Assembly (NCBI GenBank): GCA_017529425.1
Contig: JAFXNQ010000042.1
Location: 1 to 33,959 of the forward strand
Source: Bacteroidales bacterium
GTDB taxonomy: Bacteria; Bacteroidota; Bacteroidia; Bacteroidales; UBA932
Direction of reading: 5' to 3'
Length of the DNA: 33,959 bases
Shown here: piece after piece, positions 1 through 7,755 of the stretch
Position numbering within the stretch: position 1 is the first letter of the stretch
Layout of the letters: each line of letters begins with the position of its first letter
Notes under the pieces: generated by a model
Told to the model about the DNA's origin: nothing
What the model saw: only the letters and a program-made list of their open reading frames with translations
Database searches by the model: none
Program-made: the position numbers and the translations under genes

Positions 1-352
1 CAAGATCCCTGCCGACAAGCGTGGTGCAATAGACAGCGCACTCCAGCAACTCAAGGATGCCCACAAGATTGCCAAGGACGAGTATGACGCAGGCCGCAGC
101 GTACCGACCGACAAGATCGACGCAGCCAACCAGGCTCTCGAGGCAGCATGGCACGCTGCCAGCGAAGATATGGCTCGCGCAGCACAGGCCGGCCAGGCTG
201 GCCCCGGCGCCGGCTTCAATCCGGGTGGCGCAGGCTTCAACCCCGGTGATGCAGGCTTCGGCGGTGGTGCTAACCCCGGTTCAGGTCCTCAGGGCGGCTC
301 TTCAGACACCAACGGCACCGCCGAGGATGTCGACTTCGAAGAGGTCAAATAG
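1..352 (+). CDS. dnaK: DnaK (Hsp70 chaperone), C-terminal fragment
   Basis: This is the last ~116 codons of a gene whose start lies left of the window; the frame opens at base 2 and ends at TAG 350-352. The first ~60 residues form the helical lid of the substrate-binding domain (KIPADKRGAIDSALQQLKDA, then a segment ending in DKIDAANQALEAAWHAASED). A flexible Gly/Pro/Asn-rich linker with near repeats of GFNPG follows, and the protein ends in the acidic EDVDFEEVK tail typical of bacterial DnaK. DnaK is the cytosolic ATP-driven chaperone working with DnaJ and GrpE; the ATPase domain is outside the window. A strong hairpin follows 40 bases downstream. The assignment rests on the lid sequence and tail; I am confident of it despite the truncation by the window edge. 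Confidence 0.93.
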   Translation, partial: KIPADKRGAIDSALQQLKDAHKIAKDEYDAGRSVPTDKIDAANQALEAAWHAASEDMARAAQAGQAGPGAGFNPGGAGFNPGDAGFGGGANPGSGPQGGSSDTNGTAEDVDFEEVK

Positions 353-354
353 TT

Positions 355-381
355 TTTGTGGCTTTGCGAAGCAAAGACAAA
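355..381 (+). terminator. Small hairpin directly after dnaK
   Basis: CTTTGC (362-367) pairs with GCAAAG (371-376) around a three-base loop. The stem can be extended by TTTGT/ACAAA across a two-base bulge. It sits three bases past the dnaK stop. It has no T tract after it, so it may be an mRNA 3'-end stabiliser rather than a terminator. Confidence 0.35.
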
Positions 382-392
382 CATAACGATAC

Positions 393-434
393 AATACAAA
401 GCGTGGCAACCAAATGGTTGCCATGCTTTGTATT
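393..434. terminator. Strong bidirectional hairpin between convergent dnaK and the unknown gene
   Basis: Nineteen bases (393-411) are complementary to 416-434 with one G:T wobble, around a four-base loop. The outer part of each arm is A/T-rich (AATACAAA and TTTGTATT), which gives a U-rich 3' side in either direction. It lies between the end of dnaK (352, plus strand) and the end of the minus-strand operon (443). That is where a shared terminator for convergent transcripts is expected. Confidence 0.8.
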
Positions 435-442
435 TATGCCGG

Positions 443-1096
443 TCACCTGCTTTGCCCGACGGCTTCCATGTAGAAGGTTTTGCGCAGGTCCTGGGATATC
501 CAGAAGCGCAGCAGGCGGGCGTCGGAGCTGATGTTATCGTCGAGGTTGCAGACAAACAGGTCGTTGATGTCGGCCAGATAGAGGCGGTTGTAGCGGATGT
601 CCTGATATTTCTGCAAGCCGATGGTGTAGTTCATTATGCGCATCGCGTCAGCCTCGCCAAGGTCTTCTTTGCTGAAAACGTAGAGCCCCATCTTGTCATA
701 TTGCCCGTAGAAACCGTTGGCTGCCTTGGAGACTTTGCTGGCGATTATGCGCCGCATCGGTAGCGCCATCTTCCAGTATAACAACTCTTTGGATCCAATG
801 TAGTGGCCTCCCCGCAAGCCGTAGCCGTATCCATATTCAAGAATCTGGTCTATCTCTTCGCCTTCGCGGCCCTTGGTGATGCCCGCCATGTCCTTGAGCA
901 GTTCCTCCTCGGCGTGGCGGCTCTCCTCCATGGCACGGGTCACCTCAATGCCGATACTGCGGCCGTCGCGGCTCTGAAGGTCGGGCCGGTCGCGGTTCAC
1001 CAGGCAGTCGAACTCACTGCCAAGCAGCGCGCACAGCGAAACCTGCGCGTAGCGCTCAAAGAAGCAGGTATCGTGTTTGACAAACGGGGCGTCCAT
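443..1096 (-). CDS. Unknown protein, possible PD-(D/E)xK-like fold
   Basis: I do not recognise the family. The reading frame stays open further upstream, but that part overlaps the peroxiredoxin gene. The ATG at 1094-1096, 13 bases after the peroxiredoxin stop, gives a sensible 217-residue protein. There is no signal peptide or membrane segment. Near the N-terminus, RPDLQS (residues 37-42) followed by IGIEVT (48-53) resembles the PD...ExK core of restriction-nuclease-like folds, with P38, D39 and E51 in place but Thr53 where Lys is usual. Then come a charged helical stretch (EESRHAEEELLKDM) and a Tyr/Gly-rich segment (EYGYGYGLRGGHY). It is the last gene of the ctlX-arcA-bcp operon and ends at the terminator shared with dnaK. 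Any nuclease role is inference from motif spacing only. Confidence 0.75.
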   Translation of the reverse strand: MDAPFVKHDTCFFERYAQVSLCALLGSEFDCLVNRDRPDLQSRDGRSIGIEVTRAMEESRHAEEELLKDMAGITKGREGEEIDQILEYGYGYGLRGGHYIGSKELLYWKMALPMRRIIASKVSKAANGFYGQYDKMGLYVFSKEDLGEADAMRIMNYTIGLQKYQDIRYNRLYLADINDLFVCNLDDNISSDARLLRFWISQDLRKTFYMEAVGQSR

Positions 1097-1109
1097 TGTG
1101 AGGAACGGG

Positions 1110-1565
1110 CTATACCTCCAGGATCTGGCCCGCGGCGTTTTTGGTGTCGACCTTCTCGATAATCCGTTCCAGAATGCCATCTTCAGAGAAGATAAAGGTG
1201 CGGCGCAAAGTGCCCATGGTGGTCTTGCCGTACATCTTTTTCTCACCCCATGCGCCAAAGTCCTGCAGCATCTTGAGCGAGGTGTCTGCCAGCAGTCGGA
1301 AGGGGAGTTCGTATTTAGCGCGGAAGCCGGTGTGGCTCTTGGCGCTGTCCTTGCTCACGCCCACAACGTTGTAGCCTGCGGCGGTAAGTTCTGCATAATT
1401 GTCACGGAAACTGCAAGCCTCGGCTGTGCATCCGGAGGTGTTGTCCTTGGGATAGAAATAAATGATGGTCTTGCGGCCGTTGCCAATGAAATCATCGCTG
1501 CGGACCATGTTGCCGTCCTGGTCCATCACCTCGAACGAGGGCATTTTGTCACCAATCTTAAGCAT
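1110..1565 (-). CDS. bcp: Thioredoxin-dependent peroxiredoxin, Bcp/PrxQ type
   Basis: A 151-residue cytosolic peroxidase that reduces hydrogen peroxide and organic hydroperoxides using thioredoxin. The segment FYPKDNTSGCTAEACSFRD is the Bcp/PrxQ active site. Cys46 is the peroxidatic Cys and Cys51, five residues on, is the resolving Cys of the atypical two-Cys mechanism. Length matches the family (about 150-155). The ATG lies 14 bases past the arginine deiminase stop, and the downstream unknown gene starts 13 bases after its own stop, so it is an internal gene of a minus-strand operon. No separate promoter is visible. A peroxidase beside arginine catabolism may reflect a shared stress response; that link is inference. 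Confidence 0.95.
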   Translation of the reverse strand: MLKIGDKMPSFEVMDQDGNMVRSDDFIGNGRKTIIYFYPKDNTSGCTAEACSFRDNYAELTAAGYNVVGVSKDSAKSHTGFRAKYELPFRLLADTSLKMLQDFGAWGEKKMYGKTTMGTLRRTFIFSEDGILERIIEKVDTKNAAGQILEV

Positions 1566-1579
1566 ATCTGTTGTAATTA

Positions 1580-2857
1580 TTAGTTTTCTCTCCAGATGGG
1601 CATTGTCATACAGCGGGCGCCACCGCCGGCGCGCGGTAGTTCGGAGGCAGGGAACACCGCCACAAACTTCTCGTAATTATCCATAACGGTTTTGCCTGAG
1701 ACAATGTCTTCTGCTTGCAGCACAGAAAAACCGGCCTTGTCAAGCGCATCTATGGTGCGGGCGTTGCGTCGGTAGCCAAGCACCTTGCCGTCGCCAAGTG
1801 AGAAAAAGTTTGCGCCGCTGTGCCACTGTTCGCGCAACTGACCCCATGGGTCGCTGCCTCCGCCAATGACGGGATCAATCTCCCATCCGAGCAGTTTAAG
1901 ACCCTCCAGAAGATTGCGTACCTGACGGTATCTTACCTTGCCTCCCTCAATCGAAATCAGAGTGGTATCTTTTCCGGAAAACAGGCCGTCGCGCCGTAGC
2001 ATCGGCTCAAACGACATGCAGTGATGCTTCCCCAGGAAGGTGAACACCATATCCAGGTGGATGAAAGAATCTGGCTTGCGGGGGAGCTCCTGCACCATGA
2101 TGTGGAAGCTCTCCTTGTTGCGCGACAGGGTCTTTGCCAGATATTCTATCCCTTTGGCGTTGGTACGGATGCCCTCTCCAACCACAAGCAGGTTGTCGGA
2201 AGCTATGTGGATATCGCCACCTTCGGTGCGGGATTTGGAGTTCCAGCTCTCTGCATTGAGAGTCTCCACGCCAAAGAAGTTGCGGAAGATGGCGTCGTAG
2301 ATGAGCGACTCGCGTTCGCGTACTTCAAAGCTCATGGAGTTTATCAGAACGCGGTCGAAAATGGTGGATGCGGCATCGCGTGTGAAAACCAGATTGTAGA
2401 GCGGCTCCAGCAGATAGCGGTTGTCCAGGTCACCCTCCCAAAGCGGGTTCTCATAACCCTCTATCAGGACTTTGGTGAGGTCGTGGCTGCTCATCGTCAT
2501 AAGCTCTCTTGCAAGCCTGTAATTAATTTCCGCAGAAAGCTTTATGGGTCGAAGACCATAGTTGAACACACTCTCCCTTACCAGGTGCTCCCGTATCTGT
2601 GGGGTGTCCAGCAGGTTCTCCAGGATATCCTCCACATAATAGACCTTGGCCCAGCGCTCCAGCACTCCTGAAAAGAGACGGTACTCGGCATCGACATTCA
2701 TCTTGTCGAGGATATCGTTGTACAGTGCGTGGGAACAGTTGAGTGGGGTCATACGCTCTGTTTCCACCCCGGGTCGGTGAAGTATTACCCCCCTGAGACG
2801 GCCCGTCTCGCTGCACACATTAACAGGGCAGGGGGTCAGTTTATCGTTTTTCTCCAT
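1580..2857 (-). CDS. arcA: Arginine deiminase
   Basis: Hydrolyses L-arginine to L-citrulline and ammonia in the cytosol. The 425-residue protein has the family's catalytic landmarks in order: NLVFTRD with the substrate-binding Asp, EGGD with the general-acid Glu, FIHLDMVF with the catalytic His, and GGGARCMTMP at the C-terminus with the nucleophilic Cys. Length is typical (about 400-420). I chose the ATG at 2855-2857, which begins MEKNDK and follows the ctlX stop by two bases; an upstream in-frame ATG lies inside ctlX. The near-overlap means the two genes are translated from one message. No ornithine carbamoyltransferase or carbamate kinase (arcB, arcC) is nearby. Instead it is paired with a putative citrulline hydrolase. 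Weak alternatives are agmatine or peptidyl-arginine deiminases, but the overall motif set fits arginine deiminase. Confidence 0.9.
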   Translation of the reverse strand: MEKNDKLTPCPVNVCSETGRLRGVILHRPGVETERMTPLNCSHALYNDILDKMNVDAEYRLFSGVLERWAKVYYVEDILENLLDTPQIREHLVRESVFNYGLRPIKLSAEINYRLARELMTMSSHDLTKVLIEGYENPLWEGDLDNRYLLEPLYNLVFTRDAASTIFDRVLINSMSFEVRERESLIYDAIFRNFFGVETLNAESWNSKSRTEGGDIHIASDNLLVVGEGIRTNAKGIEYLAKTLSRNKESFHIMVQELPRKPDSFIHLDMVFTFLGKHHCMSFEPMLRRDGLFSGKDTTLISIEGGKVRYRQVRNLLEGLKLLGWEIDPVIGGGSDPWGQLREQWHSGANFFSLGDGKVLGYRRNARTIDALDKAGFSVLQAEDIVSGKTVMDNYEKFVAVFPASELPRAGGGARCMTMPIWREN

Positions 2858-2859
2858 TG

Positions 2860-3759
2860 CTAGTCTTGAAAAATCTCTGCAATCATGCATCGGGCACTGC
2901 CTCCGCCGACTGTCTCGATTATGGGTATCTCCGGCGCCAGGATGCGTGTGTATTTCTCAAGCGCCTCAATCTGAAGCCTGGTGAGTGACATCAGTGCAGA
3001 CCGGCTCATCACCAGCAAATCTTCTCCCTTGTGGTTATGTAACTGAAGCATATTGCCCGCGAACTGGTTCATCTGTTCAATAGAGATGGTAATAGTCTCT
3101 TTCCCGCTCTTGCTGATGGTGTCAGAAAGCATGCTGCGCTGGGCGGCGTCATCTACTGCATCCAGGCAAACGACGGAGTATCCGCTGCCGATGTGCATCA
3201 TGACGTTGGTATGGTAGATAGCTGTGCCGCCAAAATCTGAGGCGCTGAACATGACCGGAGTGTAGCCCATGGTGTCGGCCCATTGCTCAACAAGAGTGGC
3301 GTCGGTGCGGGGGGAGATGCAGGCATAGGCTATCAGGTTTTCGCGGTCCAGCACCAGCGAACCGGTCCCCTCCAGGAATTTGTTGACCGATTCGAATGCA
3401 GTGAGGTCCACGAGCCTGGTGAAATCGTATTTTTCAAGGGCAGCCCTTAATTTTTCCCGCTCAAGCCTGCGGTTGGGTGCGCACATGGGGTAGAGTACCA
3501 GCGTGTCACCGTGGGTAGAGAAGCAGTTGTTTGGAAAAATTGAATCAGGGGTGGAGGGCTTGGGGCTATCCTGCAGCACATCTACCGTTATTCCGTTGCT
3601 GCGGAGCATAGATGCGTAGCTGTCAAATTCCTCAACGGCCCTCTGCTCCACGTCCCCATCCAGCCTCTGCTGGAAAGCATTGCTCTCAGAGGTCTCTTCG
3701 TTGAAGGCGAAGGCCGCCGGCCTCACCATAAGTATGGTGTCTGTAGTCTGTCTAGTCAT
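2860..3759 (-). CDS. ctlX: CtlX-type citrulline hydrolase (amidinotransferase fold)
   Basis: A 299-residue guanidino/ureido-modifying enzyme of the pentein fold. Visible motifs are IFPNNCFSTH, EGTGSLVLDR, YHTNVMMHIG with the catalytic His, and VGGGSARCM near the C-terminus with the nucleophilic Cys. Proteins of this type are named citrulline utilisation hydrolase CtlX or, in older annotation, amidinotransferase; the reaction would give ornithine, ammonia and carbon dioxide. That substrate is from family naming, not from anything I can prove here. The start ATG at 3757-3759 is five bases after a TATATTTG box on the same strand, so the mRNA is probably leaderless or nearly so. It is the first gene of the operon ctlX-arcA-bcp-unknown. 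An arginine dihydrolase-like or dimethylarginine hydrolase-like activity is the main alternative. Confidence 0.82.
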   Translation of the reverse strand: MTRQTTDTILMVRPAAFAFNEETSESNAFQQRLDGDVEQRAVEEFDSYASMLRSNGITVDVLQDSPKPSTPDSIFPNNCFSTHGDTLVLYPMCAPNRRLEREKLRAALEKYDFTRLVDLTAFESVNKFLEGTGSLVLDRENLIAYACISPRTDATLVEQWADTMGYTPVMFSASDFGGTAIYHTNVMMHIGSGYSVVCLDAVDDAAQRSMLSDTISKSGKETITISIEQMNQFAGNMLQLHNHKGEDLLVMSRSALMSLTRLQIEALEKYTRILAPEIPIIETVGGGSARCMIAEIFQD

Positions 3760-3764
3760 ATTTA

Positions 3765-3772
3765 CAAATATA
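3765..3772 (-). promoter_or_regulatory. -7 box of the ctlX operon promoter
   Basis: TATATTTG on the minus strand matches the Bacteroides -7 consensus TAnnTTTG exactly. It ends five bases before the ctlX ATG, which places the transcript start about two bases from the start codon. No good TTTG is seen at -33. It faces the HD-gene promoter in the same 47-base spacer. Confidence 0.65.
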
Positions 3773-3793
3773 ACAATATCCGGCAGAAATAAG

Positions 3794-3801
3794 TATCTTT
3801 G
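3794..3801 (+). promoter_or_regulatory. -7 box of the HD-domain gene promoter
   Basis: TATCTTTG matches TAnnTTTG and ends exactly five bases before the ATG at 3807, the same spacing as the divergent ctlX box. No convincing -33 TTTG is present. The mRNA would have at most a few leader bases. Confidence 0.65.
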
Positions 3802-3806
3802 AAAGC

Positions 3807-4424
3807 ATGAAACTGAAGGATTACATAGAGTCTGAAATACTCCCACGCTACGAGAAATATGATTCTGCCCACCGTCTGGACCATATCGGGGCGGTGATTC
3901 AACGCAGTGCAGATTTGGCCCGCGGCTATGACGTCGATGCTGATATGGTTTATACGATTGCTGCGTATCATGACCTTGGCATCTGCGAGGGTCGCGAGAC
4001 GCACCACCTGACTTCGGCCCGGATGATGCGGGAAGACAAGGCACTGAGGCAGTGGTTCAGTGAAGAACAGATAGAGACTATGGCGCAGGCGGTGGAGGAC
4101 CACCGGGCGTCGGCCAAGAGTGCCCCGAGGAGCGTGTATGGGCGCATAGTGGCAGAAGCAGACCGGCAGATTGATGCCGACACAATCGTGCGCCGCACGA
4201 TAGAATACGGTCTGGATAATTATCCTGAGTTGGACCGGCGGGGGCAGTTTAACCGCTTCAAAGAGCATATATCAGAGAAATATGCCCGCGGAGGATATCT
4301 CAAGATATGGATTCCGGGAGGGGAGAACGACCTCAAGCTCAAGGCTTTTCAAAGCGAGATAGAAAAGCCGGGGGCACTGGAGGCTATGTTTGACAAATGG
4401 TTTGACAAACTCAGATGTTTGTAG
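3807..4424 (+). CDS. HD-domain metal-dependent phosphohydrolase-like protein
   Basis: A 205-residue cytosolic protein with an HD fold. The metal-binding series is visible: His26 in RLDHIG, His55-Asp56 in AAYHDLG, a further His99 in VEDHRAS, and Asp119 in AEADRQID. HD proteins of this size hydrolyse nucleotides or other phosphate esters, but the substrate cannot be told from sequence. It has no signal peptide, membrane span or extra domain. It is transcribed alone from a promoter back to back with ctlX, and its last 14 bases overlap the 3' end of the convergent YitT-family gene. Being opposite an arginine-catabolic operon is not enough to assign a role. Confidence 0.85.
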   Translation: MKLKDYIESEILPRYEKYDSAHRLDHIGAVIQRSADLARGYDVDADMVYTIAAYHDLGICEGRETHHLTSARMMREDKALRQWFSEEQIETMAQAVEDHRASAKSAPRSVYGRIVAEADRQIDADTIVRRTIEYGLDNYPELDRRGQFNRFKEHISEKYARGGYLKIWIPGGENDLKLKAFQSEIEKPGALEAMFDKWFDKLRCL

Positions 4425-5361
4425 GCTCGGAGTAATCGATCCATTCCCGACTCTTGGAGTGCCTGAACCATAATCCGTACACCTCCGATACCCGCCCTGC
4501 GGTGATGAAGGCGTGGATATTGTCCTCTTTGATTCTCTCCATGAGTTTCGCAAACTCCTCGTTTGTGAGGATAGTCTGCAACTCGAACTTCTCTTCTTTT
4601 GAATAGCCGCCCTGCACCCTGTAAATCGTGCACCCGCGCTTAAGCTCGTGCACTATGTATTCCTGCAGCCTTTGATGGTCCTCCGCTATTATGCATACTC
4701 TCTTCTTGGCGTTAAGGCCGGCGGTGAAATGGTCCACCACAATGCCGTTGGTCCAGGTTCCGATGAAGCCCAGCAATATCAGATAGAGCGAGTTACCGGG
4801 GATAAAGAAGGCGGAGCAGCAGATTATGGCGCCAGCCACCGTTACGCTGGTGCCGATATCGATGTGCAGGTAACGGTTCACTATCTTGGCGATGATGTCC
4901 AGCCCGCCGGTGGAGGCGTTGATGTTGAACAGAATCGCCTGGGTGGCGCTCAAAATCAGCACGAACCCCAGCATGTAGAACCAGTAATCGGTACCGTTCG
5001 GGAAATTGAACAGGCTGGCCGGGTCTACCCCAAAGTGCTTGTCAATCCACTCCAGCAGGGCAAGCCAGGGGGAGAGAATGAGCGCGGTGTAAACTGTCTT
5101 TGCCCCGAACTCCTTGCCAATCAAAAAGTAAGCGAGTATGAGCAGAATCAGGTTTATGCTGAATGTCATTATGGATACCGGGATGCCGGTAAGGCGGTAA
5201 AGGACTATGGACAGACCAGAGATGGACCCTACCACCATGCCGCTGGGCTGCATGAAATAGTGCACCGCGATTGCCGCAAGCCCCATGGCCAGCGTCATTG
5301 TAATGAATTCTTTTATGAATTTGCGGGTTTTTACGGAGTCATTGCTCTTTTCTTGTTTCAT
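4411..5361 (-). CDS. YitT-family membrane protein (DUF161 + DUF2179)
   Basis: A 316-residue inner-membrane protein of unknown function. About six hydrophobic segments fill residues ~15-210 (for example FITMTLAMGLAAIAVHYF and YWFYMLGFVLILSATQAI), including the family's NASTGGLDIIAKIV motif. A soluble C-terminal DUF2179 domain follows (residues ~215-305, starting KKRVCIIAEDHQRLQEYI and ending ITAGRVSEVYG). I chose the ATG at 5359-5361 (MKQEKSND); a TTG six codons earlier is possible but less likely. The gene is divergent from murA with about 70 bases between starts. Its stop region overlaps the convergent HD gene by 14 bases. YitT proteins have been proposed to be transporters, but no substrate is established for this branch. 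Confidence 0.88.
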   Translation of the reverse strand: MKQEKSNDSVKTRKFIKEFITMTLAMGLAAIAVHYFMQPSGMVVGSISGLSIVLYRLTGIPVSIMTFSINLILLILAYFLIGKEFGAKTVYTALILSPWLALLEWIDKHFGVDPASLFNFPNGTDYWFYMLGFVLILSATQAILFNINASTGGLDIIAKIVNRYLHIDIGTSVTVAGAIICCSAFFIPGNSLYLILLGFIGTWTNGIVVDHFTAGLNAKKRVCIIAEDHQRLQEYIVHELKRGCTIYRVQGGYSKEEKFELQTILTNEEFAKLMERIKEDNIHAFITAGRVSEVYGLWFRHSKSREWIDYSEPTNI

Positions 5362-5430
5362 GGCAAACGGTTGTTTCAATATTTTAACTAAATTAGCAAT
5401 TTATAAGGCAACTTGCAATAATAACAGGAT

Positions 5431-6753
5431 ATGTCATCTTTTATCATAACCGGCGGTCAATCCCTTAAAGGGACTATAACCCCTCAGGGGGCAAAGAACG
5501 AGGCGCTGCAGATACTGTGCGCCACGCTTCTGACCGGGGAGGAGATTGTGGTGGACAACGTGCCCGACATTTTGGATGTCAACAACCTTATTGCCCTTTT
5601 GAGCGATATGGGGGCGCAGGTCAGCAGGCTGGGTGACCGCAAATGGTCTTTCAAGGCGGATCAGATCAATCTGGACTATTTTGAGAGTGACGACTTTGCC
5701 CGTCGCAACAGTTCACTGCGCGGGTCCATAATGCTGGTGGGACCCATGCTGGCCCGCTTTGGCAAGGCTATAGTAGCCAAGCCAGGTGGTGACAAGATAG
5801 GCCGCCGTCATATAGATACCCATATGGAGGGGTTGGTACGGCTCGGCGCTGAGTTCTTTTATGATACGGAAAAGTCCAAGTATGTGCTCAAGGCATCCAC
5901 TCTCTCAGGCTGTGAAATGCTCCTCTCGGAGGCGTCCGTTACCGGTACCGCCAACATCGTTATGGCAGCCGCCCTGGCAAAGGGACGCACAGTGGTGTAC
6001 AACGCCGCCTGCGAGCCTTATGTTCAGCAACTGTGCAAGATGTTGTGCGCTATGGGGGCCCGCATCAGCGGCATCGGCTCAAACCTTCTCACCATAGACG
6101 GCGTAGAGAGCCTGCACGGATGCGCCCACACCATACTCCCGGACATGATTGAGGTGGGCAGTTTCATAGGGATGGCGGCGATGACCCGCAGCGAAATCAC
6201 CATCAAGAATGTATCGTACCGCAACCTCGGCATTATTCCCGACAGTTTCCGGCGCCTGGGAATCAATCTCCAGCAGAGGGGCGACGACATCTACGTCCCT
6301 GCACAGGATGAGTATCGGATAGAGTCATTTATAGACGGCTCCATAATGAAGATTGCCGATGCCCCCTGGCCCGGTCTCACCCCCGATTTGCTGAGCGTGC
6401 TGCTGGTGGTGGCAACCCAGTGCCACGGGAGTGTGCTGATTCATCAGAAGATGTTTGAGAGCCGGTTGTTCTTTGTGGACAAATTGATAGACATGGGGGC
6501 GCAGATTATCCTTTGCGACCCTCACCGTGCGGTGGTGATTGGCCATAATCACGAGCGCAACCTCAAGGGGCGGGTGATGACCTCGCCCGATATCCGCGCC
6601 GGCATCGCCCTGCTGATTGCTGCGCTGGGCGCAGAGGGTCAGAGCGTAATCCATAACATAGACCAGATTGACCGCGGCTACGAGCATATAGAGAAGCGTC
6701 TGGCGGCGCTTGGGGCAGATATCAGGCGTAAAGAGGAGCCGATGACGCATTAA
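5431..6753 (+). CDS. murA: UDP-N-acetylglucosamine 1-carboxyvinyltransferase
   Basis: Catalyses the first committed step of peptidoglycan synthesis in the cytosol: enolpyruvyl transfer from PEP to UDP-GlcNAc. The 440-residue length is slightly above E. coli MurA (419). The substrate-binding Lys22-Asn23 pair is present in QGAKNEAL, and the two inverted alpha/beta domains can be followed throughout. In the active-site loop the usual PGGC is KPGGDKIGRR, so the catalytic and fosfomycin-binding Cys is Asp121 (codon GAC at 5791-5793). The same change makes Mycobacterium and Chlamydia MurA fosfomycin-insensitive. murB starts three bases after the stop, so the first two steps of UDP-MurNAc synthesis are translated together. 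No clear promoter box is seen in the 69-base gap to the divergent YitT-family gene. Confidence 0.96.
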   Translation: MSSFIITGGQSLKGTITPQGAKNEALQILCATLLTGEEIVVDNVPDILDVNNLIALLSDMGAQVSRLGDRKWSFKADQINLDYFESDDFARRNSSLRGSIMLVGPMLARFGKAIVAKPGGDKIGRRHIDTHMEGLVRLGAEFFYDTEKSKYVLKASTLSGCEMLLSEASVTGTANIVMAAALAKGRTVVYNAACEPYVQQLCKMLCAMGARISGIGSNLLTIDGVESLHGCAHTILPDMIEVGSFIGMAAMTRSEITIKNVSYRNLGIIPDSFRRLGINLQQRGDDIYVPAQDEYRIESFIDGSIMKIADAPWPGLTPDLLSVLLVVATQCHGSVLIHQKMFESRLFFVDKLIDMGAQIILCDPHRAVVIGHNHERNLKGRVMTSPDIRAGIALLIAALGAEGQSVIHNIDQIDRGYEHIEKRLAALGADIRRKEEPMTH

Positions 6754-6756
6754 AGA

Positions 6757-7755
6757 ATGGTATATCACGACATTAAGATAAGCAATACCTTCTCCCTGGA
6801 GGCGGTGGCTGCCACCTACATAGAGTACGGCTCTGTGGAGGAGTTGCGTCGTGATCTGCCCGGGGCTGAAAAACCGTTTCTGCACGTCGGCGGCGGGAGC
6901 AACCTGCTCTTTGCCACCCCGAGGTTCGATGGGACTGTATTCCATAACTGTGACTGCAGCGTGGATGTAATTGCGGATGAGGAAGACAGTGTGCTGGTAA
7001 GGGCAGGCGGTGGGCTAAAATGGGACCGTTTTGTACAATGGTGCGTAGAACAGGGTTACTATGGCGCAGAGAATCTCTCGCTGATCCCCGGAGAGGTCGG
7101 GGCGGCAGCGGTCCAGAATATCGGTGCCTACGGGGCTGAGGTCAAGGATATAATAGAGAGGGTAGATGTATATGACATTATTGATGGCGTTGAGGTTAGC
7201 CTGGGACGCGGCGAGTGTAATTATGCTTACCGTTCCAGCCTGTTCAAGAGCGACGCCGGACGGCGGTATTTTGTGATAGCGGTGGTGTTTAGCCTGTCAC
7301 GGCAGCGCCGGCTTAACCTCTCATACGGTGCCTTGAAGGATATCGATGGCCAGAAAGCCACTTTACAGGATGTCCGCGATGCCATAATCGCCATCAGGCG
7401 CGACAAACTGCCAGACCCTGAAGAGATTGGCAGCGCAGGGAGTTTCTTTATGAATCCGGTGGTGCCGGCAGAGCAATATGAAGCTCTCGCGGCGCAGTAT
7501 CCCGATATGCCGCACTATCCGGCAGCGGATGGACTGGTGAAGCTCTCCGCAGGATGGATGATTGACCGGTGCGGGTTGAAGGGATTACAGCGTGGCCGTG
7601 CTGGCGTTTATGCAAAGCAGGCGCTGGTGCTTGTGAACCTCGGCGGCGCTAAGTCAGAAGAGATACTGGCGCTGGCTAAAGAGGTAATAGAGAAGGTAGA
7701 GAGTACTTTTGGAGTAACTTTACGCCCGGAAGTACAGATAATATATAGGATATGA
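6757..7755 (+). CDS. murB: UDP-N-acetylenolpyruvoylglucosamine reductase
   Basis: FAD- and NADPH-dependent reductase that turns the MurA product into UDP-N-acetylmuramate. It has 332 residues with the FAD-binding motifs LHVGGGSNLL (residues 42-51) and IPGEVGAAAVQNIGAYG (110-126). Catalytic residues are Arg159 (YRSSLFK), Ser229 (GSAGSFFMNP) and Glu325 (RPEVQII), which match the E. coli numbering. It is the type I form, lacking the deletions of type II. The ATG at 6757 follows the murA TAA by three bases, consistent with translational coupling. The gene runs convergently into the SRP RNA gene, whose 3' end is about 50 bases away. No separate terminator for murB is obvious. Confidence 0.97.
   Translation: MVYHDIKISNTFSLEAVAATYIEYGSVEELRRDLPGAEKPFLHVGGGSNLLFATPRFDGTVFHNCDCSVDVIADEEDSVLVRAGGGLKWDRFVQWCVEQGYYGAENLSLIPGEVGAAAVQNIGAYGAEVKDIIERVDVYDIIDGVEVSLGRGECNYAYRSSLFKSDAGRRYFVIAVVFSLSRQRRLNLSYGALKDIDGQKATLQDVRDAIIAIRRDKLPDPEEIGSAGSFFMNPVVPAEQYEALAAQYPDMPHYPAADGLVKLSAGWMIDRCGLKGLQRGRAGVYAKQALVLVNLGGAKSEEILALAKEVIEKVESTFGVTLRPEVQIIYRI

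Noticed and set aside
190-290. Tandem GFNPG-like near repeats
   Set aside because: They are the normal disordered Gly-rich linker of DnaK, not an independent repeat element.
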